Positions 1 to 7,917 are shown, counted from the stretch's first letter. The stretch: 64,000 nucleotides of DNA from Haliscomenobacter sp. (GCF_016718685.1 NZ_JADKCX010000018.1:1-64000), one strand, 5' to 3'. The notes: generated from the letters alone by a model not told the origin. Translations and numbers: made by a program.

Positions 1-576
1 ATCACCGACATTTTTGTACAGGATGATTTGACCAAAATATCTTACCAGGTCCCTGCCAATCTCCAGGATTTTGACCAGGTCAATCTTGGGGTTTTTATCC
101 CCATTTCGATCAAAAAATGGCTGAATTCGAGCATCAATGGCAGCGTGTATTGGAACCAGTATTCCAGCCCCTTGCAGGGCGGTAACCTGCTGAATGATTT
201 CACAGCCTGGGACACCCGCATCAACAACACGTTTGTTTTGGGCAAAAAAGGCTGGAGCGCCGAGCTGAGTGGATTTTATCAGTCGAAAAATGCCTGGGGT
301 TTGTTCATCATCCGCAATTTGGCCCAGGTTTCATCGGGTATTCAGAAGGTATCGAAGGACAAAAATTCGACGTTTAAACTCGCAGTGTCAGATATTTTTT
401 ACACCAATCGTATTGCCGTTTTGGTCAAGTATCAGAACATGGACTTTTTTACTGACCGCACCTGGGATTCAAAAGTAGCCACCGCTTCCTTCACGCACCG
501 TTTTGGAAAAAATACGGTGACCCGCGCCAGACAGCGCAACAGTGGGGTAGAAGACGAACGGAGAAGGGTGGGATAA
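1..576 (+). CDS. Outer-membrane beta-barrel protein, C-terminal part (5' end outside the window)
   Basis: The frame is open from the first base of the window, so only the last ~191 residues are present. They alternate hydrophobic and polar residues with many aromatics, as in transmembrane beta strands. The tail FGKNTVTRARQRNSGVEDERRR resembles the end of the PF14905 outer-membrane beta-barrel family, which usually ends in a basic stretch followed by an acidic-basic one. These proteins are TonB-receptor-like barrels with a carboxypeptidase-like N-terminal domain; neither the plug nor that domain can be checked here. The ligand is unknown. A hairpin just after the stop probably terminates transcription. 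Confidence 0.7.
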   Translation: MTDIFVQDDLTKISYQVPANLQDFDQVNLGVFIPISIKKWLNSSINGSVYWNQYSSPLQGGNLLNDFTAWDTRINNTFVLGKKGWSAELSGFYQSKNAWGLFIIRNLAQVSSGIQKVSKDKNSTFKLAVSDIFYTNRIAVLVKYQNMDFFTDRTWDSKVATASFTHRFGKNTVTRARQRNSGVEDERRRVG

Positions 577-586
577 ATGTTGGAGT

Positions 587-665
587 GTGTGTCTTCCGGG
601 GTTTCTTAGGTGGTGAAAGAATGGCTTTTTTACCACCTAAGAAACCTCAGGCACTTAAGACACAC
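587..665. terminator. Long intergenic hairpin between convergent genes
   Basis: A 15-bp perfect inverted repeat (600-614 with 632-646, GGTTTCTTAGGTGGT and its complement) sits inside a second matching pair (587-595 with 657-665, GTGTGTCTT / AAGACACAC). The barrel gene ends at 576 and the leftward carboxylesterase ends at 678, so a bidirectional terminator is the likely role. There is a short T run in the loop but no strong T tract after the stem. Confidence 0.6.
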
Positions 666-677
666 CTTAGTATAGCC

Positions 678-2287
678 CTATTGCGCAGCCACCAATTTGA
701 TCAAATCTTGATCATGATGGTAACGTATTTGGCACAAGTTGTCAAAGAACATCGTGGCACCTTTAGCCGCAGTGTATTTTTCCCAGGCTGGAAGCCCCGC
801 ATGAGCAGGGTTACCCGTACGCGCAAAGTTGATCCAGGACTGGCTCATTTTGGCGGCCAGGGCATGGGCTTCTTTGGTTGCTCCGGTCATCTCGGCACAA
901 CGGGCGATGTTGTTGAACACAAAAGGCAATTCCATGCAGTGCATGGCCTTGTATTTGCCATCCATAACTGGCGACTGCCAACTAAAGAAATACATGTACA
1001 CTGGAGCACCGCCAACTACAGCCGATTTGATGTCGGCCTGATTCTGCTCCGGTCGGAAGATCATGTCCACATCCAGCAAATCCGAGGGCTTTTATCAGCT
1101 GGGAAAGGCTTTTTAACTGCGGCAACAAAGGAAGTGGTTTTGTCGCCCTGTTGTTTTTTGATGTATTCCATCACCTGCTCCTGGCTACCGTTGCTCCAGC
1201 CCTGCGCGACCCGAAGCCATAAACTCGTTTTCACCGTGCCAATCAGCAAGGGAACATTTTTGGACAAGTCCAGCGCTTCCGGCGACATGGGTTGGTAGGG
1301 CAACAAATCACCATCCAGGCTGGGCCCCCAACTGAGGCCAAAACCCCCAATGGTTTTGCCTTCTGCACGCATGCGCTCAGCAACAGTCCGCAATGCCTGA
1401 GTTCCGGCAGCACTCAATTGTGAGAAAGGGATTTTCTGGAGGCTATCTGCCTGGTTTGGTGCCAGTTTGAGCACTTTGAGTACTTCGGCTGTGATGGCCT
1501 GGGTTTCCGTTTTTCCCAACATATTTGAGCGGAAAGCACCACTTTGGTTGATGGCTTTGTGGAACAATCCTTTGGCAGATGGCATGGCCATCAGGGTATT
1601 CACTTTGGCACCACCGCCCGATTGACCGAAAATGGTCACGTTGTTGGGATCACCACCAAAGTTGGCAATGTTGGCCTTGACCCATTCCAGAGCCACCCGC
1701 ATGTCCAGGATACTCAGGTTAGCGGAGTGTTTGTACTTTTCTCCGTAAGCCGAAAGGTCCAAATAGCCCAGAATGTTGAGGCGGTGATTGATCGATACGA
1801 CCACGACGTCGCCTTTTTTGGCCAAATTTTCACCATCATAAGAAGGCAATTCCTGGGAAGAACCCGCGGTGAATCCGCCTCCGTGAATCCAGAACATCAC
1901 CGGACGTTTTTTACCATCGCTGATGCTGGGCGTCCAAACGTTGAGGCGCATACAATCTTCTCCGGCGAAGCCCCAACTGTGGTTAAACACAAATTCTGAT
2001 TCGTCTCCGGCTGCTGTTACATTAGTAGGCGTCAATAGTGGTGCCACCGGCCCGTAAGTCATCGAGCTGCGCACCCCTGTCCAAGGCTTGGGCTTTTGTG
2101 GCGACTCAAAGCGATTGGCCTCGGCGTAAGGAATCCCTTTGTAGGTAAAAATGCTGTTGTTGATGTAGCCGCGTACCTTGCCCGCGTCGGTGCTGGCAAC
2201 GGCCACGTTTTCCCCGGTAATTTGCTGCGCAAACGCAGTAAAATAAGTAGCTCCAGTCAGGAGAAGTGCTAGGAATATTTTTTGCAT
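678..2287 (-). pseudogene. Secreted type-B carboxylesterase, interrupted by one frameshift
   Basis: Alpha/beta-hydrolase of the carboxylesterase type B family, which hydrolyses ester bonds. The chosen start gives a signal peptide (MQKIFLALLLTGATYFTAFA); the frame continues upstream but without a secretion signal. The oxyanion-hole segment FWIHGGGF and the nucleophile elbow GQSGGG are visible, and the second half (YMYFFSW, then FVFNN, then SWINFARTGNP) is typical of the family. The reading frame breaks near 1090: the upstream part runs off in the wrong frame and the rest continues one frame over. Adding one A to the AAAA run of the coding strand (T4 at 1090-1093) restores an uninterrupted protein of ~536 residues reading DKKPSDLLDVDM. 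It is either a recent pseudogene or a homopolymer error. The substrate is unknown. Confidence 0.8.
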
Positions 2288-2300
2288 TGTTGATAAATGG

Positions 2301-2460
2301 AAGTGATGGGACAGTATTAATTGATATTTTCGACTTGATCTTTTGAATTTCATCTTCCTTATTTTTTCGTTACAATGCCTTGTATTGCGCCTCAAAAATA
2401 AGTCGCTGAAATTCAAAATCTCTGCGCCGAATTCTACCAATTAATACTGTCCCATCACTT
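2301..2460. mobile_element. MITE-like palindromic element 1 (160 bp)
   Basis: A 23-bp perfect terminal inverted repeat lies at 2301-2323 and 2438-2460 (outer end AAGTGATGGGACAGTATTAA). The interior is also imperfectly palindromic: TTTTGAATTTCA recurs inverted at matching depth, so nearly the whole element can fold into one hairpin. It encodes nothing. No clear target-site duplication was seen. It lies 14 bp upstream of the esterase start and could affect that promoter. It may be a MITE or a REP/BIME-like unit; no transposase is nearby. Confidence 0.6.
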
Positions 2461-2543
2461 AGGATGACAAAATACTATTGTATCATTTCGTGACAATAGT
2501 AATGCTTATTTTGAAAAAATCCTATTACTTTTGAGGAAAACAT

Positions 2544-2707
2544 TAGACTTGTTGCGACGGGAGTGCTTGAGATCAAAAATAAGGGGTTTTTTTCCTGATT
2601 GAGGCTTTTTTTTGAGTGCGTAGCAGCGCTACGGACGAAAAAATAAATGAAAAGCAGGGAAAAAAGACCATTTTTGAGCCAAGTAATCTCCCGTCGCAAC
2701 AAGTCTA
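2544..2707. mobile_element. MITE-like palindromic element 2 (164 bp)
   Basis: A 20-bp perfect terminal inverted repeat (2544-2563 TAGACTTGTTGCGACGGGAG; complement at 2688-2707) encloses an interior that is itself imperfectly palindromic, centred on GTAGCAGCGCTAC near 2627. Size and architecture match the element 83 bp upstream, but the terminal sequence differs. Its right end is only 13 bp before the Nudix regulator start, so it occupies the space where that promoter would be expected. Confidence 0.6.
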
Positions 2708-2720
2708 TTACCTCGCTGCC

Positions 2721-3434
2721 ATGCAAAAGATGCCACCTCCAGCTGTAAACGAACATATTCCTCACCTTGCTTTTGATTCCGTGATTTTTGGGTTTTCAGG
2801 CACGCGGTTGAAAATTCTGATCATGGAATACCACAATACCAACATCTTTGCACTACCGGGTGGCTTTGTAAAAAAGGAAGAGCACCTGAACGATGCCGTA
2901 AGACGTGGTTTAAAAGAGCGCACCGGACTGGACAATATTTACCTGGAGCAGTTTTATACTTTTGGAGATGCCGATCGCCAAAATCCAGAGGCCATGCGCC
3001 GCATTTTGGCCAACAATGGCTTGTCGCCCGAAAAATACAGCTGGATGCTCGAGCGCTTTATTTCGGTTGCGTATTACGCACTCATCAATTACCAGGATGT
3101 GGTTCCCCAACCCGATGCCCTCTCCGATTCCTGCCAGTGGTACAACATTGATGCTTTACCGCCGCTGATGATGGACCATCAATTGATTGTGGAAAAAGCC
3201 CTGGAAACCTTGCGCAACAACCTGGATCGCAAATTGGCCAAGGGCAACATGTTACCGCCGAAATTCACCATGAAAGACTTGCAACATGCTTATGAAGCTA
3301 TCTTGGGAACCCCGCTCTTGCGTACGACATTTCAACGCCGCCTGTTGAGTTTGGGGATTCTGGAGCGCCAGGAAAAGCAGTATTCCGGCGGGGCACACAA
3401 GGCCCCATTTTTGTACAGTTTTATCAAGAATTGA
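2721..3434 (+). CDS. Nudix-domain / winged-helix transcriptional regulator (NrtR/AraR-like)
   Basis: 237 residues. Residues ~12-150 form a Nudix fold with a degenerate Nudix box: GGFVKKEEHLNDAVRRGLKER stands where catalytic members have GX5EX7REUXEEXGU, so the REUXEE core reads RGLKER. Residues ~165-237 look like the winged-helix domain of Nudix-related regulators (LQHAYEAIL, then FQRRLLSLGIL). Such proteins bind a nucleotide or sugar ligand with the Nudix part and DNA with the C-terminus. The start was put at ATG 2721 because the upstream in-frame extension is translated palindrome. Its 3' end overlaps the convergent madM gene by 11 bp. Control of the malonate transporter is possible but not shown. 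Confidence 0.8.
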   Translation: MQKMPPPAVNEHIPHLAFDSVIFGFSGTRLKILIMEYHNTNIFALPGGFVKKEEHLNDAVRRGLKERTGLDNIYLEQFYTFGDADRQNPEAMRRILANNGLSPEKYSWMLERFISVAYYALINYQDVVPQPDALSDSCQWYNIDALPPLMMDHQLIVEKALETLRNNLDRKLAKGNMLPPKFTMKDLQHAYEAILGTPLLRTTFQRRLLSLGILERQEKQYSGGAHKAPFLYSFIKN

Positions 3435-4188
3435 AGCACAATTTAACCAGAATATACAGAATTGAAGGACACAACAAACAGCCCAAACCCGTATAAAAGG
3501 TAGCGGTCATGGCGCCGTAGGGGACCAACTTGGGGTCGGTTGCGGCCAGTCCTGCCGCAGTTCCACTCGTCGTGCCCATTAATCCGCCGTAAATCATGGC
3601 TGCCTGTGGATTGTTCAAACCAATGAAGCGGGCTACAAAAGGCGTGCCGATGGTCACCAGAATCGATTTGACCACCCCGGCGGCAATACTGATGGCCACC
3701 ACCTCCGAACTAGCGCCCACCGCCGTTCCGGTTACCGGGCCCACCACAAAAGTACAAGCCCCTGCGCCGATGGTCGTGATGCTGGCCGCGTCTTGATAAC
3801 CCATCACTACTGCAATAATTGCTCCTACCAAAAAGGACAGGATCACGCCCACAAAAAGGGAAACAATACCCGCCAGCCCCGTTTTTTTGATGATGCCAAA
3901 ACTGGCGCCCATCGCTGTGGAAACGATGGCAAAATCACGAAACATGGCTCCGCCCATGAGTTCAAAACCGGATAACTGCTTGATATCTGCAATGCCTTTA
4001 CTTCCACCCGTCACCACACCGCCGATGTAGGCCAGTACCAGTCCGGTAAAAATGGCAATGGCTGAACCGGGGATTTTTTTGTTGGTCAATACTTTGGAAA
4101 GGTATTCGGAGCAGTACGTCACGATGCCTGTGACCAAAAAGGCGACGACCAGCCCGTTTTTGACCAAAACTGTAGTGATATAGTCCAT
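3424..4188 (-). CDS. madM: Malonate transporter subunit MadM
   Basis: 254 residues, very hydrophobic, with about eight membrane segments and glycine-rich stretches such as TIGAGACTFVVGPVTG and YGGLMGTTSGTAAGLAATDP that are typical of MadM. With MadL it forms the sodium-dependent malonate uptake system of the inner membrane. The start lies 3 bp after the madL stop, so the two are one transcription unit. No malonate decarboxylase genes are in the window; accA, which makes malonyl-CoA, lies 1.2 kb away but in the opposite orientation. The 3' end overlaps the Nudix regulator tail to tail. Confidence 0.85.
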   Translation of the reverse strand: MDYITTVLVKNGLVVAFLVTGIVTYCSEYLSKVLTNKKIPGSAIAIFTGLVLAYIGGVVTGGSKGIADIKQLSGFELMGGAMFRDFAIVSTAMGASFGIIKKTGLAGIVSLFVGVILSFLVGAIIAVVMGYQDAASITTIGAGACTFVVGPVTGTAVGASSEVVAISIAAGVVKSILVTIGTPFVARFIGLNNPQAAMIYGGLMGTTSGTAAGLAATDPKLVPYGAMTATFYTGLGCLLCPSILYILVKLCFNS

Positions 4189-4191
4189 GGG

Positions 4192-4554
4192 TTATGCTGC
4201 TTTAGGACTGAGTTTGGACAAGAGCGGCATCACCGCGAGGCAAACCAATACGGGGATGATGCCAGCCAGCAGTGCCACCAAACCACTGGACAGCGCAACC
4301 CGTACATTTTGTATGGCCGACATCGCTACAATGACGGGGATGTACATTTTGCTCCAAAACATGACGCCTTCTTCCATTTCCTGGTGAAAACGTCCGCGTT
4401 GTTCCAACCAGTTTTGGGCGAGGATCAGCAAGAGCATCGCGAATCCGACGCCGCCGACATTGGCGTCAATGTGGAGTATTCGACCCAGGGTTTCTCCGCT
4501 GAGTTGGCCGATGATGAAACAGGCAGCGAGTAGTGCAACTCCTCTGATGAGCAT
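4192..4554 (-). CDS. madL: Malonate transporter subunit MadL
   Basis: 120 residues with four predicted membrane segments, starting MLIRGVALLAACFIIGQLSG. The conserved GVGFAMLLLILAQ region and the length fit MadL, the small subunit of the malonate:Na+ symporter. The frame is open further upstream, but that part would translate tRNA genes, so ATG 4554 is used. It is followed after 3 bp by madM. The tRNA-array terminator lies 56 bp upstream, so madLM must have a promoter in that short gap; no convincing box was seen. Confidence 0.85.
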   Translation of the reverse strand: MLIRGVALLAACFIIGQLSGETLGRILHIDANVGGVGFAMLLLILAQNWLEQRGRFHQEMEEGVMFWSKMYIPVIVAMSAIQNVRVALSSGLVALLAGIIPVLVCLAVMPLLSKLSPKAA

Positions 4555-4609
4555 GAATGATAATTTCCGGGTAAGATAAAGAGATAAGTGGGTGGGAATA
4601 GCTAGGCGC

Positions 4610-4646
4610 AAAAAAAAAGTCTCCAAGTTATTCAACTTGAAGACTT
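4610..4646 (-). terminator. Rho-independent terminator of the tRNA array
   Basis: In transcript sense a 13-bp stem (AAGTCTTCAAGTT with a near-perfect complement and a 4-nt loop) is followed by nine U residues. It sits 11 nt after the last tRNA-Asp, exactly where the leftward tRNA transcript should end. Confidence 0.85.
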
Positions 4647-4657
4647 CCGCTGTTAAG

Positions 4658-4731
4658 CGGTCCGGACGGGACTCGAACCCGCGACCCCCTGCGTGACAGG
4701 CAGGTATTCTAACCAACTGAACTACCGAACC
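4658..4731 (-). tRNA. tRNA-Asp (GUC), copy 1
   Basis: Complete cloverleaf. Acceptor GGTTCGG pairs with CCGGACC; the anticodon stem CCTGC/GCAGG encloses CTGTCAC with anticodon GTC; the T arm is GCGGG-TTCGAGT-CCCGT. Discriminator G. CCA is not encoded. Last member of the leftward array. Confidence 0.95.
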
Positions 4732-4738
4732 ACTCTTT

Positions 4739-4812
4739 AAGATTCGACGAAACTCGAACTGGCGACTCTCCCGATGAAATCGGGATATTCTAACCAACTG
4801 AACTACCGAACC
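4739..4812 (-). tRNA. tRNA-Glu (UUC)-like gene, copy A, with imperfect acceptor and T stems
   Basis: Positions 1-26 are identical to the neighbouring tRNA-Asp. The anticodon arm TCCCG-ATTTCAT-CGGGA gives anticodon TTC (Glu). The 3' side does not match: in the normal register acceptor GGTTCGG faces CGAATCT with three mismatches, and the T stem GCCAG faces TTCGT with one mismatch and two G-U pairs. Shifting by one base gives six acceptor pairs (GGTTCG/CGAATC, one G-U) with a longer connector. It may be a degenerate or chimeric copy, or an unusual functional tRNA. Confidence 0.6.
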
Positions 4813-4821
4813 ATACTCTTT

Positions 4822-4895
4822 AAGATTCGACGGAACTCGAACTGGCGACTCTCCCGATGAAATCGGGATATTCTAACCAACTGAACTACCGAACC
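4822..4895 (-). tRNA. tRNA-Glu (UUC)-like gene, copy B, with imperfect stems
   Basis: Same as copy A except for one base in the 3' T-stem strand (TCCGT instead of TTCGT), which adds a second mismatch opposite GCCAG. Anticodon TTC in a perfect five-pair stem. It lies 9 nt upstream of copy A in the same transcript. Confidence 0.55.
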
Positions 4896-4958
4896 AAAAA
4901 TTCGTTTCGATCTATTTTTCTTGTCAGGGAACCCACAAAGGGTTTCCTCAACTGTTGG

Positions 4959-5032
4959 CGGTCCGGACGGGACTCGAACCCGCGACCCCCTGCGTGACAG
5001 GCAGGTATTCTAACCAACTGAACTACCGAACC
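4959..5032 (-). tRNA. tRNA-Asp (GUC), copy 2
   Basis: Identical to copy 1 over the mature region: anticodon GTC, perfect anticodon stem, canonical acceptor and T arm. The 63-nt spacer before copy B (4896-4958) holds a small hairpin (GGAAACCC / GGGTTCCC, one mismatch), perhaps a processing signal. Confidence 0.95.
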
Positions 5033-5041
5033 ATACTCCTT

Positions 5042-5115
5042 AAGATTCGACGAAACTCGAACTGGCGACTCTCCCGATGAAATCGGGATATTCTAACCAA
5101 CTGAACTACCGAACC
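5042..5115 (-). tRNA. tRNA-Glu (UUC)-like gene, copy C, with imperfect stems
   Basis: Identical to copy A over all 74 nt, including the non-pairing 3' acceptor strand CGAATCT. It is the first tRNA of the transcript and is followed after 9 nt by tRNA-Asp copy 2. The Glu-Asp pair here repeats the arrangement at 4658-4812, which suggests segmental duplication. Confidence 0.6.
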
Positions 5116-5227
5116 CTTAATAGACAGCCGAAACTGCCCAATAGATCGAAACAATATATATGGTAACAGAAGCAGCAACTCGTGGTGCTTCTGGAACGCA
5201 CGCTAACGCTTTTCGCTAACGTGGCTG

Positions 5228-5258
5228 CAAATGTAATTTGAGTTACGCTAACTTGCAA
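5228..5258 (-). promoter_or_regulatory. Bacteroidota promoter of the tRNA array
   Basis: On the minus strand TTG (5256-5258) is separated by 20 bp from TACATTTG (5228-5235), close to the TTTG-N19-TAnnTTTG consensus. It would start a leftward transcript about 105 nt before the first tRNA. The leader contains the direct repeat CGCTAACG. Confidence 0.55.
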
Positions 5259-5318
5259 CTGATTTCCATCAAAAAATAAAAAAAAACTGTCCTTTCCATT
5301 TTCCATACAGGTAATTGT

Positions 5319-5326
5319 TAATTTTG
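5319..5326 (+). promoter_or_regulatory. Probable -7 box for accA
   Basis: TAATTTTG fits TAnnTTTG and lies 25 bp before the accA start. No good -33 TTTG is visible at the right distance, so support is partial. Confidence 0.35.
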
Positions 5327-5350
5327 CCCTTCTAATCTAATTGTATAGCT

Positions 5351-6328
5351 ATGGTCTTTTTGGAGTTTGAAAAGCCGCTGGAAGTATTGTACGAGCAACT
5401 GGAAAAGCTCAAGGAAATCGGTGCTAGCGGAGAAATCGACGTTTCCGAGTCGATCAAAGCCCTGGAGACCAAAATTTCGGAAAAGCGAAAAGAGCTTTAC
5501 GACCACCTCACCGGATGGCAAAGAGTTCAGCTTTCGCGCCACCCGGAGCGGCCGTACACCCTTTTTTACATCAACCAGATGTGCAACAAATTCATTGAGT
5601 TGCACGGTGACCGCTATGTAAAAGACGACAAAGCCATTGTAGGTGGCCTGGCCGAAATAGATGGACAAACCGTGGTCATCCTTGGCCATCAAAAAGGGAC
5701 CAATACCAAAATGCGCCAATACCGCAACTTTGGTATGGCCAACCCCGATGGTTACCGCAAGGCACTGCGCCTGATGAAAATAGCCGAACGTTTTGGTTTT
5801 CCTGTGATTACCCTGATCGATACCCCCGGAGCTTACCCAGGTTTGGAAGCCGAAGAACGTGGACAAGCCGAAGCCATTGCCCGCAACCTTTTTGAGATGG
5901 CCCAGTTGAAAACCCCAATCATCTGTGTGATCATCGGCGAAGGTGCCTCGGGCGGTGCCATCGGCATTGGTTTGGGCGACCGGGTATTTATGCTGGAAAA
6001 CTCCTGGTACTCCGTTATTTCTCCCGAAAACTGCTCCACCATTCTTTGGAGAACCTGGGATTACAAGGAACAAGCCGCTGAAGCCCTTAAACTAACCGCT
6101 GAGCACATGCTTGCCAATGGGCTCATTGATGGCATCATCCCCGAGCCACTCGGCGGCGCCCATTCGGCGCCGGAGGAAATGGCTCAAATTTTGAAGGCGG
6201 CCATCAAAAAATCCATCGCTGAACTAAAAGTACTGGGTACCGAGGAGTTGATCGATGCCCGGGTAGACAAGTACGCCAATATGGGCATGTACGAATACGT
6301 TCCAGTCGAAGCAAAGACCGAGGAATAA
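5351..6328 (+). CDS. accA: Acetyl-CoA carboxylase carboxyltransferase subunit alpha
   Basis: 325 residues, the normal AccA length. With AccD it transfers CO2 from carboxybiotin to acetyl-CoA to make malonyl-CoA, the first committed step of fatty-acid synthesis, in the cytoplasm. Visible hallmarks are the N-terminal coiled region (residues 1-60), HPERPYTLFYI, the ELHGDR segment, the GHQKG motif, IDTPGAYPG and GEGASGGAIGIG followed by SVISPE. accD, accB and accC are not in the window. A small gene follows after 10 bp and dapA after that, so the three are probably co-transcribed. Confidence 0.95.
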   Translation: MVFLEFEKPLEVLYEQLEKLKEIGASGEIDVSESIKALETKISEKRKELYDHLTGWQRVQLSRHPERPYTLFYINQMCNKFIELHGDRYVKDDKAIVGGLAEIDGQTVVILGHQKGTNTKMRQYRNFGMANPDGYRKALRLMKIAERFGFPVITLIDTPGAYPGLEAEERGQAEAIARNLFEMAQLKTPIICVIIGEGASGGAIGIGLGDRVFMLENSWYSVISPENCSTILWRTWDYKEQAAEALKLTAEHMLANGLIDGIIPEPLGGAHSAPEEMAQILKAAIKKSIAELKVLGTEELIDARVDKYANMGMYEYVPVEAKTEE

Positions 6329-6338
6329 ACCAATTGAA

Positions 6339-6893
6339 ATGAAAATCATTCACGATATCCGAACCTACTTTCGCAACAATTCGCTCAAAAGCAAATTGAA
6401 ATTGCGCAGCAACCAACATCGCAAGCGGATAAACTTTGAGGAAGCACAAACAGTAGGCCTTATTTTTGACGCCACCGACAACGACAAGCGCCAAACCGCG
6501 CTGAGTTATGCGGAAAAATTGAGCAAATTGGGCAAAAAAGTCAAACTGCTCGGTTTTTTTGACAGCAAACAAGACAGCGTTGATTTTACTTTTGGCTATT
6601 TCAACCGCAAAAACATCGACTGGGCCCTGCGGCCCAATGGGAAAAGTGTAGAAACTTTTTTGCAAGGAGCCTATGATATCCTCATCACGCTCAACCCTCT
6701 GACCAATGAGCACGTGGAGTACATTTCTGCACTCGCCAACGCGCACCTCAAAATTGGTCCCAACACCAATAACATTGACAGCTACGATCTGATGATCGAT
6801 GTACGCAATAAAAATAGTGTGATGGACTTCATCCGCGAGATGGAGCAGTTGTTGACCAAGACAAATATCAAACATGGGGCTAGCAAAGTTTAG
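6339..6893 (+). CDS. Conserved Bacteroidota protein, DUF6913-like
   Basis: 184 residues, soluble, no signal peptide. The N-terminus is strongly basic (MKIIHDIRTYFRNNSLKSK). The middle (VGLIFDATDNDKRQTALSYAEKLSKLGKKVKLLGFFD) looks like an alpha/beta Rossmann-like segment. It resembles the uncharacterised family often found beside dapA in Bacteroidota. The stop codon lies 20 bp inside dapA, so the two are probably translationally coupled. The function is unknown; the link to lysine/peptidoglycan precursor synthesis rests on position only. Confidence 0.7.
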   Translation: MKIIHDIRTYFRNNSLKSKLKLRSNQHRKRINFEEAQTVGLIFDATDNDKRQTALSYAEKLSKLGKKVKLLGFFDSKQDSVDFTFGYFNRKNIDWALRPNGKSVETFLQGAYDILITLNPLTNEHVEYISALANAHLKIGPNTNNIDSYDLMIDVRNKNSVMDFIREMEQLLTKTNIKHGASKV

Positions 6894-7773
6894 AGGAACC
6901 GGCGTAGCACTGATTACCCCTTTCCGCAACAAGGCCATAGATTACGCTGCCCTCGAAACCATCATCGAGCACGTCATTCAAGGGGGCGTTGACTACATCG
7001 TCTCATTGGGGACTACTGGCGAGGCAATCACGCTCAGCAGTAAAGAGTGCCGGGAGGTATTCGATTTCACCATCAAAGTGGTAAACGGGCGCAAGCCGTT
7101 GGTTGCCGGCCTGTTTGGCAGCAATTTTACGGAGGCACTGGTAGAAAAGATCCGCAATTACAATCTGGAAGGCTTCGACGCCATCATGTCGAGCAGCCCG
7201 GCTTACAGCAAGCCACCTCAAGAGGGAATTTTCCAGCATTACATGCAGATCGCCGGGATTTCACCAGTGCCTATTATCATTTACAACGTCCCGGGGCGCA
7301 CGTGTAGCAACGTCAAACCCGAAACCATCCTCCGCCTGGCGGAAAGCAGTACCAAATTTGCAGGGGTGAAAGAAGCTTCCGGTGACCTCAACCAGGCCAT
7401 GAAAATCCTCAAGGATCGTCCCGAGCATTTTGCCGTAATTTCTGGCGACGATGCCCTGACCGTACCCATGATGGCTTGTGGTGGCGATGGCGCCATTTCA
7501 GTCATTGCCAACATGTATCCTGCCCATTTTTCGTCGATGGTACGCAGCGCGCTGGAAGGGGATTTCCCTACCGCCGCCCGCCTGAATGCCGAGTTGTTGG
7601 ACATCCACCAATGGTTGTACATCGAAAACAACCCGGTAGGGGTAAAGGCTGGGATGGAGATTTTGGGACTGTGCAGCAAAGAAGTACGAGTGCCGTTGGT
7701 GCCGCTTTCGGAGGGGAATTTCCAAAATTTGAAAAGAGAAATGGAGCGGGTTCCGGAATTGGTTTTAGTGTAA
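6874..7773 (+). CDS. dapA: 4-hydroxy-tetrahydrodipicolinate synthase
   Basis: 299 residues, normal DapA length. It condenses pyruvate with aspartate semialdehyde in lysine and meso-diaminopimelate synthesis. TIM-barrel aldolase motifs are present: GTGVALITPF at the start, SLGTTGEA (pyruvate carboxyl binding), IIIYNVPGRT with the proton-relay Tyr, FAGVKEASGDL with the Schiff-base Lys, and SGDDAL. It starts inside the preceding gene, which suggests coupling. A long hairpin follows and probably ends the accA-dapA transcript. Confidence 0.95.
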   Translation: MGLAKFRGTGVALITPFRNKAIDYAALETIIEHVIQGGVDYIVSLGTTGEAITLSSKECREVFDFTIKVVNGRKPLVAGLFGSNFTEALVEKIRNYNLEGFDAIMSSSPAYSKPPQEGIFQHYMQIAGISPVPIIIYNVPGRTCSNVKPETILRLAESSTKFAGVKEASGDLNQAMKILKDRPEHFAVISGDDALTVPMMACGGDGAISVIANMYPAHFSSMVRSALEGDFPTAARLNAELLDIHQWLYIENNPVGVKAGMEILGLCSKEVRVPLVPLSEGNFQNLKREMERVPELVLV

Positions 7774-7817
7774 GGTTTCGAAAGAAAGTATTGTCAATAT
7801 TGATTCAGAGCGACACA

Positions 7818-7917
7818 TTTTAACACAAGGGACACCAAGGTAGCACAAAGGACACAAAGTTAGGCTTTGACAAGTCTTTGCGTCCCTTGTGCTGCCTTGG
7901 TGTCCTTTGTGTTAAAA
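7818..7917. repeat. Long imperfect intergenic palindrome of ACACAAAGGAC-like units
   Basis: Arms of 42 nt (7818-7859 and 7876-7917) match at 38 positions around a 16-nt loop. Each arm is made of repeated units related to ACACAAAGGACACCAAGG. It lies between dapA and the P450 gene, where it could terminate the dapA transcript. It encodes nothing. Confidence 0.75.

Noticed and set aside
585..1298. A 237-codon frame opposite the carboxylesterase
   Set aside because: It is antisense to a well-supported gene and shows no protein family pattern.
2616..2720. A longer start for the Nudix regulator
   Set aside because: The extra 35 codons lie in a palindromic element and do not resemble the family N-terminus.
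4555..4797. An N-terminal extension of MadL
   Set aside because: It translates the tRNA-Asp gene and the terminator.
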